Origin: Bacillota bacterium
GTDB lineage: Bacteria; Bacillota; Clostridia; Lachnospirales; Lachnospiraceae
Direction of reading: 5' to 3'
Length of the DNA stretch: 64,000 bases
NCBI GenBank assembly: GCA_023399055.1
Contig: JAEWQV010000015.1
Span: 62,001-126,000 of the forward strand
The number at the start of each line of letters is the position of its first letter. Within the stretch, counting starts at the first letter, position 1. Positions 1 to 7,595 of the stretch are shown piece after piece. The notes beneath the pieces are model-generated. The model was given only the letters and a program-made list of their open reading frames with translations. It did no database searches and was not told the origin of the DNA. The translations under genes and the position numbers were made by a program.

Positions 1-1
1 C

Positions 2-178
2 TCCAGAGAGAATTTTCTTGACCGAAAGGGAAGACATAGGGTTTATACGATGATAAAATTGGTGGATAAGAATCTCGATGAATTGGCAGCAGAGCTAATA
101 AAAGATGAGAAAGATCATTTATCTATTTTAAATCGAATTGATGAAATCAGGGGACTTCTACTGGACATTTTTTCATAG
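2..178 (+). CDS. yaaR: YaaR-family (DUF327) protein, C-terminal end only
   Basis: An open frame enters from the left edge and ends at a TAG at 176-178, giving 58 residues. It contains GRHRVYTMIKLVDKNLDELA and ends RIDEIRGLLLDIFS, which matches what I know of the C terminus of YaaR/DUF327 proteins. In Bacillus yaaR lies just upstream of holB, as here, with 16 bases between the genes. The family's function is not established. The start lies outside the window. Confidence 0.8.
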   Translation, partial: SRENFLDRKGRHRVYTMIKLVDKNLDELAAELIKDEKDHLSILNRIDEIRGLLLDIFS

Positions 179-194
179 GTTTGGAGGTTGTAAT

Positions 195-1190
195 ATGCAA
201 GGCTTTGGTGAAATAATCGGTCATGATAGTATCATTCAGCATTTGCAGAATGCAATTGCAGCTCATAAGGTTTCACATGCTTATATTTTTCATGGTGAAG
301 AAGGAATGGGTAAAAAGCTGTTGGCTTTAAGCTTTGCTAAAACCTTACAATGTGAGGAGCACGGAATTATAGCCTGTGATCATTGTAAATCCTGTATGCA
401 GTCAAAATCAAGTAATCAGCCAGATATCATATGGTTAACACATGAGAAGGTAAGTATTAGTGTAGAGGACATTAGACTTCAAATTAATGCTGATATACAG
501 GTGAAACCATATCAAAGTCCTTATAAGATATATATTATTGACGATGCAGACAAAATGACAGAGCAGGCTCAGAACGCATTATTAAAAACAATGGAAGAAC
601 CGCCTGAGTATGCAATTATTATATTGTTGGTTACAAATATAAACTTAATATTACCGACGATTCAGTCCAGGGGAGTTACCTTGAATTTAAAACCTGTGGA
701 CAAGCAGGAAATTAAGGAATACTTAATGGAACAGCATAAGCTGCCGGACTATATTGCTGAAGTGTCAGCTGCGTTTTCTGGAGGTAATGTGGGTAAAGCT
801 ATTAAGTATGCTACCTCGGAAGAATTTGAGCAAACCAGGAGTAATGTGCTCCATATTCTTAAATATATAGAAGAAATGGAGTTGCATGAAGTTGTATCCG
901 GTTTAAAAACCCTCTCAGCGAGCAAGAATAATATAGAAGATTATATCGATCTTATGATGCTGTGGTACCGAGATGTTCTTATGTTTAAAGCAACAATGGA
1001 CCCAGACCTTATTCTATATAGAGAAGAACTTACCTATATAAGAAATCAGGCAAATACAAGAAGCTATGAAGGTGTAGAAAAAATCATAAGTGCAATGGAA
1101 AAGGCAAAAATAAGACTAAAGGCTAATGTTAATTTTGATATTGCAATTGAACTTATGTTATTAACTATAAAGGAGAATAGTAATGGTTAA
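195..1190 (+). CDS. holB: DNA polymerase III subunit delta-prime
   Basis: 331-residue clamp-loader subunit that helps load the beta sliding clamp at the replisome. The N terminus has a P-loop-like GEEGMGKK at residues 34-41, followed by a zinc module with cysteines 53, 61, 64 and 67. NALLKTMEEPP follows, and QSRG stands where clamp-loader subunits usually have the SRC motif. The start at 195 is chosen because GGAGGT lies 7 bases upstream; an in-frame ATG at 138 would overlap yaaR and has no such site. Its stop overlaps the start of ricT by 8 bases, so the two genes are probably translationally coupled. Family identity and neighbourhood agree with Bacillus yaaR-holB-yaaT. Confidence 0.95.
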   Translation: MQGFGEIIGHDSIIQHLQNAIAAHKVSHAYIFHGEEGMGKKLLALSFAKTLQCEEHGIIACDHCKSCMQSKSSNQPDIIWLTHEKVSISVEDIRLQINADIQVKPYQSPYKIYIIDDADKMTEQAQNALLKTMEEPPEYAIIILLVTNINLILPTIQSRGVTLNLKPVDKQEIKEYLMEQHKLPDYIAEVSAAFSGGNVGKAIKYATSEEFEQTRSNVLHILKYIEEMELHEVVSGLKTLSASKNNIEDYIDLMMLWYRDVLMFKATMDPDLILYREELTYIRNQANTRSYEGVEKIISAMEKAKIRLKANVNFDIAIELMLLTIKENSNG

Positions 1191-2097
1191 TGTAATAGGA
1201 GTAAGATTCCGCAGAGCAGGTAAAATCTATTTCTTTGATCCTGCAGGCTACGATATAAAACAAGGTGATAATGTAATCGTTGAGACAGCCAGAGGAATAG
1301 AATATGGCTCGGTGGTATTAGCACCTAGAGACGTCGAGGATGATAAGATTATTCAACCTTTAAAATCAGTTATTCGTCAGGCGACGGAAGAAGATGATAC
1401 GGTTGAGAGAAAGAATAAGGAGAAGGAAAAGGAAGCCTTTGCAATCTGTCTGGAGAAAATAAAAAAACATAATCTAGAGATGAAGCTCATTGATTCCGAA
1501 TACACCTTTGACAATAATAAAGTTCTATTCTACTTCACTGCAGATGGAAGAATTGATTTTCGTGAATTAGTAAAAGATCTTGCCAGCGTGTTTAAAACTC
1601 GAATTGAACTTCGTCAAATTGGAGTTAGAGATGAGACTAAGATTGTTGGCGGCATAGGTATCTGTGGCAGACCTCTTTGCTGTAATACGTATTTATCGGA
1701 ATTTGCTCCAGTGTCCATTAAAATGGCTAAGGAACAGAATTTATCACTAAATCCTACGAAGATTTCCGGTGTATGCGGAAGACTCATGTGCTGTCTTAAA
1801 AATGAAGAAGAAGCTTATGAAGAATTAAATAGTAAGTTGCCAAATGTAGGTGACTTTGTAACTACAAAGGATAATCTAAAAGGTGAAGTCCAAAGTGTTA
1901 GTGTACTAAAGCAGTTAGTTAAGGTTATTGTAACTTTGGAGAATGATGAGAAAGAAGTTCGTGAATACAAAGCAGATGAACTACGCTTTAAGCAGAAGAA
2001 GCGCAAAGAAAGAACCCCTTCTTTTGATGATGAAGAATTAAGAGTATTAGAATTATTAGAGAGGAAGGAAGGGAAATCCTTACTCGATGATGAATGA
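1183..2097 (+). CDS. ricT: RicT/YaaT-type PSP1 domain regulatory protein
   Basis: 304 residues. In Bacillus RicT (YaaT) forms a complex with RicA and RicF that carries iron-sulfur clusters, stimulates RNase Y-dependent mRNA maturation and influences the sporulation phosphorelay. The PSP1 signature is clear: GICGRPLCCNTYLSEF and SGVCGRLMCCLKNEE provide the conserved paired cysteines expected to bind clusters. The gene starts with ATG inside the holB stop region and has AAGGAG upstream; its end overlaps the next gene by 11 bases. The tail is acidic (LELLERKEGKSLLDDE). The family call is firm; the exact role in this organism is inferred from Bacillus. Confidence 0.9.
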   Translation: MVNVIGVRFRRAGKIYFFDPAGYDIKQGDNVIVETARGIEYGSVVLAPRDVEDDKIIQPLKSVIRQATEEDDTVERKNKEKEKEAFAICLEKIKKHNLEMKLIDSEYTFDNNKVLFYFTADGRIDFRELVKDLASVFKTRIELRQIGVRDETKIVGGIGICGRPLCCNTYLSEFAPVSIKMAKEQNLSLNPTKISGVCGRLMCCLKNEEEAYEELNSKLPNVGDFVTTKDNLKGEVQSVSVLKQLVKVIVTLENDEKEVREYKADELRFKQKKRKERTPSFDDEELRVLELLERKEGKSLLDDE

Positions 2098-2845
2098 TGA
2101 TTATACAACAGATATAGCAATACATGCAGATGAGCGGGTAGATGAACTTCATAGGAACAATTACAAGATAATTCAAAATCCTAAGAAGTTCTGCTTTGGA
2201 ATGGATGCTGTTCTACTTTCTGGCTTTGCCAAAGTGATGCCAAAGGAAATTGCTTTGGATATGGGAACGGGAACAGGGATTATTCCAATCCTGCTGGAAG
2301 CAAAAACAGAGGGCAAGCATTTTACCGGTCTTGAAATTCAAGAGGAAAGTGCGGATATGGCAAGAAGAAGTGTTGCCTTAAACAAACTCGCTGATAAAGT
2401 AGATATTGTAACTGGAGATATCAAGGAAGCCTCTGCAGTTTTTGGGTTGGCTTCCTTTGATGTTGTAACCTGTAATCCTCCCTATATGAACCATAGCCAT
2501 GGAATTGTTAATCCAGGTGAAGCTAAGGCGATTGCACGTCATGAACTTCTCTGTACGTTCGAAGATGTTGTAAGGGAAGCCTCAAGAGTATTAAAACCTG
2601 GCGGTCGATTCTATCTGGTACACAGACCATTTCGACTTGTTGAGATTATGAACAAATTAACCGAATATAAGTTGGAACCAAAAAGGATGAAACTAGTTCA
2701 TCCATTTTTAGATAAAGAACCAAACATGGTTTTAATTGAATGTATGAAGGGTGCTAAATCTATGATTAGGGTTGAAGCACCATTGATTGTATATAAAGAA
2801 CCTGGGGTTTATACGGAGGAGATATATGATATTTATGGTTATTAA
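2087..2845 (+). CDS. TrmN6/YabB-type tRNA (adenine-N6) methyltransferase
   Basis: 252-residue SAM-dependent methyltransferase. The SAM-binding loop LDMGTGTGIIPILL lies around residues 58-71, and the NPPY motif typical of N6-adenine methylation appears in VTCNPPYMNHSHG around residue 130. The family (COG4123) modifies A37 of tRNA1-Val in E. coli; Bacillus YabB sits at the same place in the cluster. The gene overlaps ricT by 11 bases. Two adjacent ATG codons (2087 and 2090) are possible starts. The fold is certain; the tRNA target is inferred from homologues. Confidence 0.85.
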   Translation: MMNDDYTTDIAIHADERVDELHRNNYKIIQNPKKFCFGMDAVLLSGFAKVMPKEIALDMGTGTGIIPILLEAKTEGKHFTGLEIQEESADMARRSVALNKLADKVDIVTGDIKEASAVFGLASFDVVTCNPPYMNHSHGIVNPGEAKAIARHELLCTFEDVVREASRVLKPGGRFYLVHRPFRLVEIMNKLTEYKLEPKRMKLVHPFLDKEPNMVLIECMKGAKSMIRVEAPLIVYKEPGVYTEEIYDIYGY

Positions 2846-2973
2846 AAACACAGGATTGTTAGTAATTAAAAATACATGATGATAGAAGAAACAGCAATTA
2901 TTATAAAACTTACTTAACCATTTTAAAGTTTATTCGGCTGATGGGATTAAGTAATATAGAAAGGACTTATCTT

Positions 2974-3816
2974 ATGTCCGGTATATTATATTTATGTGCA
3001 ACACCAATTGGTAACTTAGAAGATATTACTCTTAGGGTGTTAAGAGTATTAAAAGAAGTTGATTTAATAGCAGCAGAAGATACCAGGCATAGTATAAAGC
3101 TATTAAATCATTTTGAAATTAAAACTCCAATGACCAGTTATCATGAGTTTAATAAGGTGGATAAAGCAAAGCATTTAGTAGAGCAACTCCTGGAAGGTAA
3201 GAACATTGCACTTATTACAGATGCGGGTACACCAGGTATCTCTGACCCCGGAGAAGAGCTTGTAAGGCAGGCATATCAAGCAGGGGTAAGTGTTACCTCA
3301 CTTCCGGGTGCTTGTGCCGCAATTACGGCTTTAACACTCTCAGGTTTATCAACAAGAAGATTCTGTTTTGAAGCCTTTCTCCCACAAGATAAAAAGGAGA
3401 GGCAAAGAATACTTACAGAGTTAAAAACAGATACAAGAACTCTAATCTTATATGAAGCTCCACATAGACTGCTTAAGACTCTGGAGGAATTAAAAGAGGT
3501 CCTTGGTGATAGAACGATAACTGTTATTAAGGAATTAACAAAGAAACATGAAAATGTATTTTTGACTTCTATATTAAGGGCAATAGATACCTACCAGTCA
3601 AAAGAAGCTAAAGGAGAGTATGTACTTATTATAGAAGGGAAATCCTACGAAGAGCTGGAAGCGAATCAACAAGAACAATGGAACTTAGTTTCACTTGAAG
3701 ACCATATGCAGTTATATATAGATCAGGGGATGGAAAAAAAAGAAGCAATGAAATCAGTTGCTAAGGATAGAGGGATAAGTAAAAGAGATGTATATCAGCT
3801 TTTACTAGAGAGATAA
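2974..3816 (+). CDS. rsmI: 16S rRNA (cytidine1402-2'-O)-methyltransferase
   Basis: 280 residues. RsmI 2'-O-methylates C1402 in the ribosomal decoding centre. The family's N-terminal signature LYLCATPIGNLEDITLRVL is followed by AAEDTRHS and ITDAGTPGISDPGEELV, as in tetrapyrrole-methylase-fold enzymes. The start at 2974 (MSGILYLC) is preferred over an ATG at 2941 because AAGGA precedes it by 8 bases and the protein then begins at the usual place. A 128-base gap separates the coding start from the previous gene. The C terminus RDVYQLLLER is typical. A strong terminator follows. Confidence 0.95.
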   Translation: MSGILYLCATPIGNLEDITLRVLRVLKEVDLIAAEDTRHSIKLLNHFEIKTPMTSYHEFNKVDKAKHLVEQLLEGKNIALITDAGTPGISDPGEELVRQAYQAGVSVTSLPGACAAITALTLSGLSTRRFCFEAFLPQDKKERQRILTELKTDTRTLILYEAPHRLLKTLEELKEVLGDRTITVIKELTKKHENVFLTSILRAIDTYQSKEAKGEYVLIIEGKSYEELEANQQEQWNLVSLEDHMQLYIDQGMEKKEAMKSVAKDRGISKRDVYQLLLER

Positions 3817-3871
3817 GGATGTTAGCCAACTTAACTTATTACAAGATTTCGCAATTTAATAATGAACATAT

Positions 3872-3904
3872 AAAAAGCCTGTCAAATGAATGACAGGCTT
3901 TTTT
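3872..3904. terminator. Bidirectional terminator between rsmI and abrB
   Basis: A 13-bp perfect stem begins with five A and GCCTGTCA, has a 6-base loop, and ends in TGACAGGC followed by a T run. The A and T tracts make it work for both converging transcripts. Confidence 0.9.
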
Positions 3905-3927
3905 GGAGATTCTATTGAAATATGTAA

Positions 3928-4188
3928 CTATTCAATAATTCCTGCAAGCTTTGCAAGCTCGATAATTGTTTCTTTTGAGATCTTCTTACCTTGATATTCT
4001 AATAAGTTGTCTTTTCTTGTCTCAACAAAAATATCAGTAGGTTCATACTTCTGAAGAATGATTTTGTCTTCATCTACAAAAATCTCTAATGGATTTCTTT
4101 CTTCGACACCCATCGTTCTTCTCATCTCAATCGGAATAGTGATTCTTCCAAGCTCATCAAGCTTTCTAACCATACCTGTGCTTTTCAT
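3928..4188 (-). CDS. abrB: AbrB-family transition-state regulator
   Basis: 86-residue DNA-binding protein. The N-terminal swapped-hairpin domain STGMVRKLDELGRITIPIEM is very close to Bacillus AbrB, followed by RRTMGVEERNPLEIFVDEDK. In Bacillus AbrB represses post-exponential genes and is itself repressed by Spo0A. The C-terminal half differs from Bacillus, which is usual in clostridia. AGGAGG lies 6 bases before the ATG on the minus strand. In Bacillus abrB is also convergent to the rsmI operon, so this is the syntenic copy. The upstream region contains possible Spo0A boxes. Confidence 0.9.
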   Translation of the reverse strand: MKSTGMVRKLDELGRITIPIEMRRTMGVEERNPLEIFVDEDKIILQKYEPTDIFVETRKDNLLEYQGKKISKETIIELAKLAGIIE

Positions 4189-4592
4189 AGTTGGCCTCCT
4201 TTTCTCTAGTATACTGGGGAATAAAATAGAATGCTTATCCTACAAATAAATGCTTACATTTTTTGTATATAGCATTTAATAAGATATCATAGGATAATTT
4301 TAATGTCAACTAAAATAATTGTCAAAACATAGCACAATTTAAACAATATATGTAAATGGTGTACTATTGGTACTATTTATCGACATAAAAAGTATAGATT
4401 GTTAAGCAAAATACGACAAATCAATATAAAATGTCAATAAATGTATAAGTATAAGTAAGCATAGAATAATTGAAATTTGTATATTGTTTAGAAAGACAAT
4501 AAATATAGGTAATTGTAAAAAGAATGACTTTATAGATCGATTAAATGATTAACTGCAATTATCAATAGGAAACGCAAGGAAGGAATAGTGCC
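4189..4592. other. Intergenic region between divergent abrB and spmA
   Basis: About 400 very AT-rich bases with no credible gene. Two copies of AATGCTTA lie at 4230 and 4249, 19 bases apart, just upstream of abrB. On the minus strand TGTCGAT (4385-4379) and TGTCGTA (4418-4412) resemble the Spo0A box TGTCGAA. Promoters for both genes must lie here, but none is sharp enough to place. Confidence 0.5.
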
Positions 4593-5198
4593 ATGTTAAA
4601 TTATCTTTGGGGATTTATGATTGTGTTAGGAGTTACGGTAGGTGTAATACGAGGGGATATTGGAGCGGTAAGCAATGCCACACTAACCTCTTCAAAAGAG
4701 GCTGTAATGCTTTGTATTACAATGTTGGGTATTATGTCTATGTGGACAGGAATAATGCAAATAGCAAAGAAATGCGGTGTTGTAGAGGCATTTACAAAAG
4801 TACTGCGTCCAGTCATTCGTTTCTTATATCCAAGTATTCCAAAAGAACACATTGTAAATGAATATATTGCTTCTAATATGATAGCAAATATTTTAGGACT
4901 TGGATGGGCGGCTACCCCGGTTGGATTAATGGCTATGAAGGAGCTAAAAGCACTTAATAAAGACTCAGAAATTGCGAGCTGTGATATGTGTACCTTATTA
5001 ATCGTCAATATATCCTCATTGCAGTTAATACCGGTTAATATTATAGCTTATCGTACGCAATATGGTTCTGTGAACCCAGCTGAGATACTGGCAGCAGGAT
5101 TATTGGCAACAATCTGTTCCTCACTGATCGGAGTAGCCTTTGCTGTTATTATGAGAAATTATTATAGTAGAAAGGAATTGAGGAGATTTAAGAAGTAA
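4593..5198 (+). CDS. spmA: Spore maturation protein A
   Basis: 201-residue polytopic membrane protein with a Gate-type (nucleoside recognition) domain. SpmA and SpmB are needed for core dehydration and heat resistance of spores in Bacillus and Clostridium perfringens. Recognisable features are the N-terminal hydrophobic segment, LPGL-like membrane helices, and IVNEYIASNMIANILGLGWA with ATPVGLMAMKEL, which are typical of SpmA. GGAAGGA precedes the ATG. Its usual partner spmB is not next door but about 18.9 kb away at 24066, an unusual arrangement. Only a weak hairpin follows the stop. Confidence 0.9.
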   Translation: MLNYLWGFMIVLGVTVGVIRGDIGAVSNATLTSSKEAVMLCITMLGIMSMWTGIMQIAKKCGVVEAFTKVLRPVIRFLYPSIPKEHIVNEYIASNMIANILGLGWAATPVGLMAMKELKALNKDSEIASCDMCTLLIVNISSLQLIPVNIIAYRTQYGSVNPAEILAAGLLATICSSLIGVAFAVIMRNYYSRKELRRFKK

Positions 5199-5500
5199 TA
5201 CAATTAAAATAATCTAAGGTTTTCTTTAAAAAATAAGATTTATTCTATAATATATAACAAGCAATAATAAATCTTCTTAATTATATACGGTTTTGCTTAT
5301 TGTTTATAGAAGTAATGGTATACTTGAGTTATTAGTATTAATTAGATAAAACAGTTAAAAAATCATGTCATGTAAAAAAAATAATGTATAAAATGTTTAA
5401 AAACATATGTTTTTTTAATGAATTATTTATAGTAAATTAATAACTGTAGGTAGTACATAAACCTAAATCTTATTGAATAATTTAACGGGAGGTTATTTTA
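5199..5500. other. Intergenic region between spmA and the first surface protein
   Basis: About 300 bases without a gene. A 10-bp hairpin (AAGATTTATT at 5235-5244 with AATAAATCTT at 5266-5275) is a weak candidate terminator for spmA. TTGAGT followed after 17 bases by TAAAAC (about 5324-5352) could be a promoter. The last 75 bases carry the block shared with the downstream paralogue. Confidence 0.45.
5428..5455 (+). promoter_or_regulatory. Conserved upstream block, copy 1 (TATAGT-N11-TGTAGGTAGTA)
   Basis: TATAGT at 5428-5433, then 11 bases, then TGTAGGTAGTA at 5445-5455, exactly 45 bases before the ATG at 5501. The same two words with the same spacing and the same distance occur before the gene at 6498. 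TATAGT could be a -10 element and TGTAGGTAGTA an early 5' leader or operator; which is unknown. Confidence 0.6.
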
Positions 5501-6235
5501 ATGAAAAGAAATTTTAAAGCAATACTTACAGTATTTACCGCAGCAGTTTTAGCTTTTAATCTTGTACCAGTAAAAGCAGATGCAGCAACTGAATTAACAG
5601 CTTACCTTGCATATGGTAATAGCGATTGGTCAGTACAATGGGGTGGCGCAGCAGGCACTAGCAATACAGAAGGTGCTACTGGCGTTGATGCAACTGTTAC
5701 TGGTGTTGGTCAATATACTGTAAGTGTAGACTTCACAGGTACAGCAGTTGGTATGGCAAATGGTGCTGTAGCATTTACTGCTCCTATCATTACTAACGCT
5801 GCTACAGAATTACCAGGATATTTTATCGATGTTGATGCAGTAGAAGTTAATGGTGCATCTGTTGATTTTGCTGAAGGTTATACTAATGATGAAGATGGTC
5901 ATATCCGTAGCAACTTATGCAATACTTATGTTGGTGCAGTTCCAGATGATGCTCGTTCTCTTGATGGAGATCCAGCAAGCAAAACATGGCTTATGGTAGA
6001 CCCAACTGTTTTAACAGACGTAGAGACATTATCAGTAACTTTCACAGTTTATGATGCAGAAGGCAATGGTCCTGCAGCTGAAGAACCTGCAGTTGAAGCA
6101 ACAACTGAAGAACCTGCAACTGAAGAAGCTCCTGCAACAGACGTTCCTAAGACTGGTGTTGTTGGTTTAGGTCTTGTTTATGGCTTAGGCGCTCTTGCAA
6201 CTGGTGCTGCTGCATTAAGAAGAAAACAGAAATAA
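5501..6235 (+). CDS. Secreted surface protein with C-terminal VPKTG-type anchor
   Basis: 244 residues, function not recognised. A Sec signal peptide (positively charged start, hydrophobic core, cleavage probably after VKADA near residue 28) is followed by a beta-rich domain of about 165 residues, then a Glu/Ala/Thr/Pro-rich linker (about residues 187-212), and a C-terminal tail VPKTG, hydrophobic stretch, RRKQK. That tail has the layout of a sortase anchor with V in place of L. Distant similarity in layout and several motifs to the 6498 product suggests paralogy. It precedes a sugar transport locus, so a glycan-binding role is possible but unproven. GGGAGG lies upstream of the ATG; a strong terminator follows, so it is monocistronic. 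Confidence 0.8.
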   Translation: MKRNFKAILTVFTAAVLAFNLVPVKADAATELTAYLAYGNSDWSVQWGGAAGTSNTEGATGVDATVTGVGQYTVSVDFTGTAVGMANGAVAFTAPIITNAATELPGYFIDVDAVEVNGASVDFAEGYTNDEDGHIRSNLCNTYVGAVPDDARSLDGDPASKTWLMVDPTVLTDVETLSVTFTVYDAEGNGPAAEEPAVEATTEEPATEEAPATDVPKTGVVGLGLVYGLGALATGAAALRRKQK

Positions 6236-6282
6236 TTTGAAACTGTTCAGAAATAAGCAAAATATATAAAAATTTAATATTT

Positions 6283-6316
6283 AAAAAGGGTTGTCGAATA
6301 ATGACAACCCTTTTTT
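6283..6316 (+). terminator. Terminator of the first surface protein gene
   Basis: Stem AAAAAGGGTTGTC with GACAACCCTTTTT around a 7-base loop, followed by a T run. Confidence 0.9.
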
Positions 6317-6424
6317 GACATAATATGATTAGTTAAAATAAAAAATATGCAAAAGATATAGTACCCATGTAAAAATTGTACTGTAAAAAATGTATAAAAG
6401 ACATAGTTTATTTGAGCAATAAAC

Positions 6425-6452
6425 TATAGTAGATTTATATGTGTAGGTAGTA
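6425..6452 (+). promoter_or_regulatory. Conserved upstream block, copy 2 (TATAGT-N11-TGTAGGTAGTA)
   Basis: TATAGT at 6425-6430, 11 bases, TGTAGGTAGTA at 6442-6452, 45 bases before the ATG at 6498; same geometry as the block at 5428-5455. A further shared stretch, TGTAAAAAA(N)ATGTATAAAA-like, lies 30-50 bases upstream in both. An ACATA word precedes TATAGT by 19-20 bases in both copies and might be part of a -35 element. Confidence 0.6.
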
Positions 6453-6497
6453 AAAAAAGCCAAAAACATTGGCGAAATTAACAGGGAGGACAATGCA

Positions 6498-7358
6498 ATG
6501 AAAAAAAGCATTAAAACATTACTTTCAGTATTATTTGCAGGAGCACTACTTTTAAATGCTGTACCAGTAGGTGCAACAGAAGCGACAGTTGCTCCTACAG
6601 AAGCAGCAGCAACTGACGACACAGCTACAACCACAACCACCGATGAGGCAGCAACTACAGGAGCAGTAACATATTCTGGTGAATATGGTGCTTATATGGG
6701 AATTCAGACAAATACAACCCTTTGGATTTTCCGTAACGCTTATGATGATGCTACTTATGGCTTTGGTACACCAGAGTTCAGTCAACTTAGTTCAGCAGGT
6801 ACCGATAGTACTACAGCTTATGCTGGAACCTTTACCGATGCAGTTGTTGATGGAGACGGAACTTATACTGTTACTTTAGAAGGTCCTGATTTCCAGAGTG
6901 AAGAAAGATTAAGCTTGTTATATGTATCCACTAGTATTCCATTATCAGACGCTATTAAAGTTACTGATGTTATTGTTAAATTCGATGGAAATACAAAATA
7001 TACCTTTCCAGAAGCTGTTTTAGATAAAGACAGCAAGGAATTTGTAAAGATTCTTTGCCAGAACGACTGGAACAATGATGTAAAAGACTTATTTGCATAT
7101 CCATGGCCATTTAATAAGGCAGAAATTACTTTTACAATATCCGGTATGGGATATGAGAGTCAGCAGCAGGCAGAGCCTACAGTTGCACCTACAACAGCTC
7201 CAACCACAACTGATGATACAACTGTAACAGACACACCAGACGATACAACAAGCGCGGATGATGATTCCAGTAATACAGGTATTATCATTGGAATTATTGC
7301 AGCTGTTGTAGTTGTTGCAATAATTGTTATTGTAGTAGTATCCAGAAAGAAGAAATAA
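6498..7358 (+). CDS. Secreted, membrane-tethered surface protein (paralogue)
   Basis: 286 residues, function not recognised. Signal peptide with cleavage near AVPVGA-TEA (residue 26), a Thr/Ala-rich linker to about residue 53, a beta-rich central domain (about 54-225), a second Thr/Pro/Asp-rich linker, and a C-terminal transmembrane helix (GIIIGIIAAVVVVAIIVIVV) with SRKKK. Unlike the 5501 product it has no XPXTG motif, so the helix itself would hold it in the membrane. Correspondences such as AYLAYGNSDWSVQW/AYMGIQTNTTLWIF and GQYTVSVDF/GTYTVTLEG in the same order suggest ancient duplication. GGGAGG precedes the ATG. It is likely co-regulated with the 5501 gene through the shared upstream block. 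Confidence 0.8.
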   Translation: MKKSIKTLLSVLFAGALLLNAVPVGATEATVAPTEAAATDDTATTTTTDEAATTGAVTYSGEYGAYMGIQTNTTLWIFRNAYDDATYGFGTPEFSQLSSAGTDSTTAYAGTFTDAVVDGDGTYTVTLEGPDFQSEERLSLLYVSTSIPLSDAIKVTDVIVKFDGNTKYTFPEAVLDKDSKEFVKILCQNDWNNDVKDLFAYPWPFNKAEITFTISGMGYESQQQAEPTVAPTTAPTTTDDTTVTDTPDDTTSADDDSSNTGIIIGIIAAVVVVAIIVIVVVSRKKK

Positions 7359-7408
7359 ATAAAATAGTTAACAAAATAAGTTAACAACAGATTAGCAGGA
7401 ATAATACT

Positions 7409-7441
7409 AGAGGATGAGGTTAACAACTCGTCCTCTTTTAT
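7409..7441 (+). terminator. Terminator of the second surface protein gene
   Basis: Stem AGAGGATGAG with CTCGTCCTCT (one G-T pair), loop of 8 bases, then a short T run. Confidence 0.8.
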
Positions 7442-7595
7442 TTAAAAGCCTTGGAATATTTATCATATCTACTTCATTGTTATTTCTTTAAAGTGCAGAT
7501 ATAATGGAACAAGCACGATATATGAAATAAAATGTAATATCTGAAGTAAAACACAGAGGATAACAGGAATATAGAGAAACGAGGAGTGAAGTAGG

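Noticed and set aside
4601..5008. Minus-strand 135-codon frame
   Set aside because: Lies wholly inside spmA, which has convincing family motifs and a ribosome site.
6288..6300. TGTCGAA word inside a terminator
   Set aside because: Matches the Spo0A box but is part of the terminator stem of the 5501 gene and far from a promoter.
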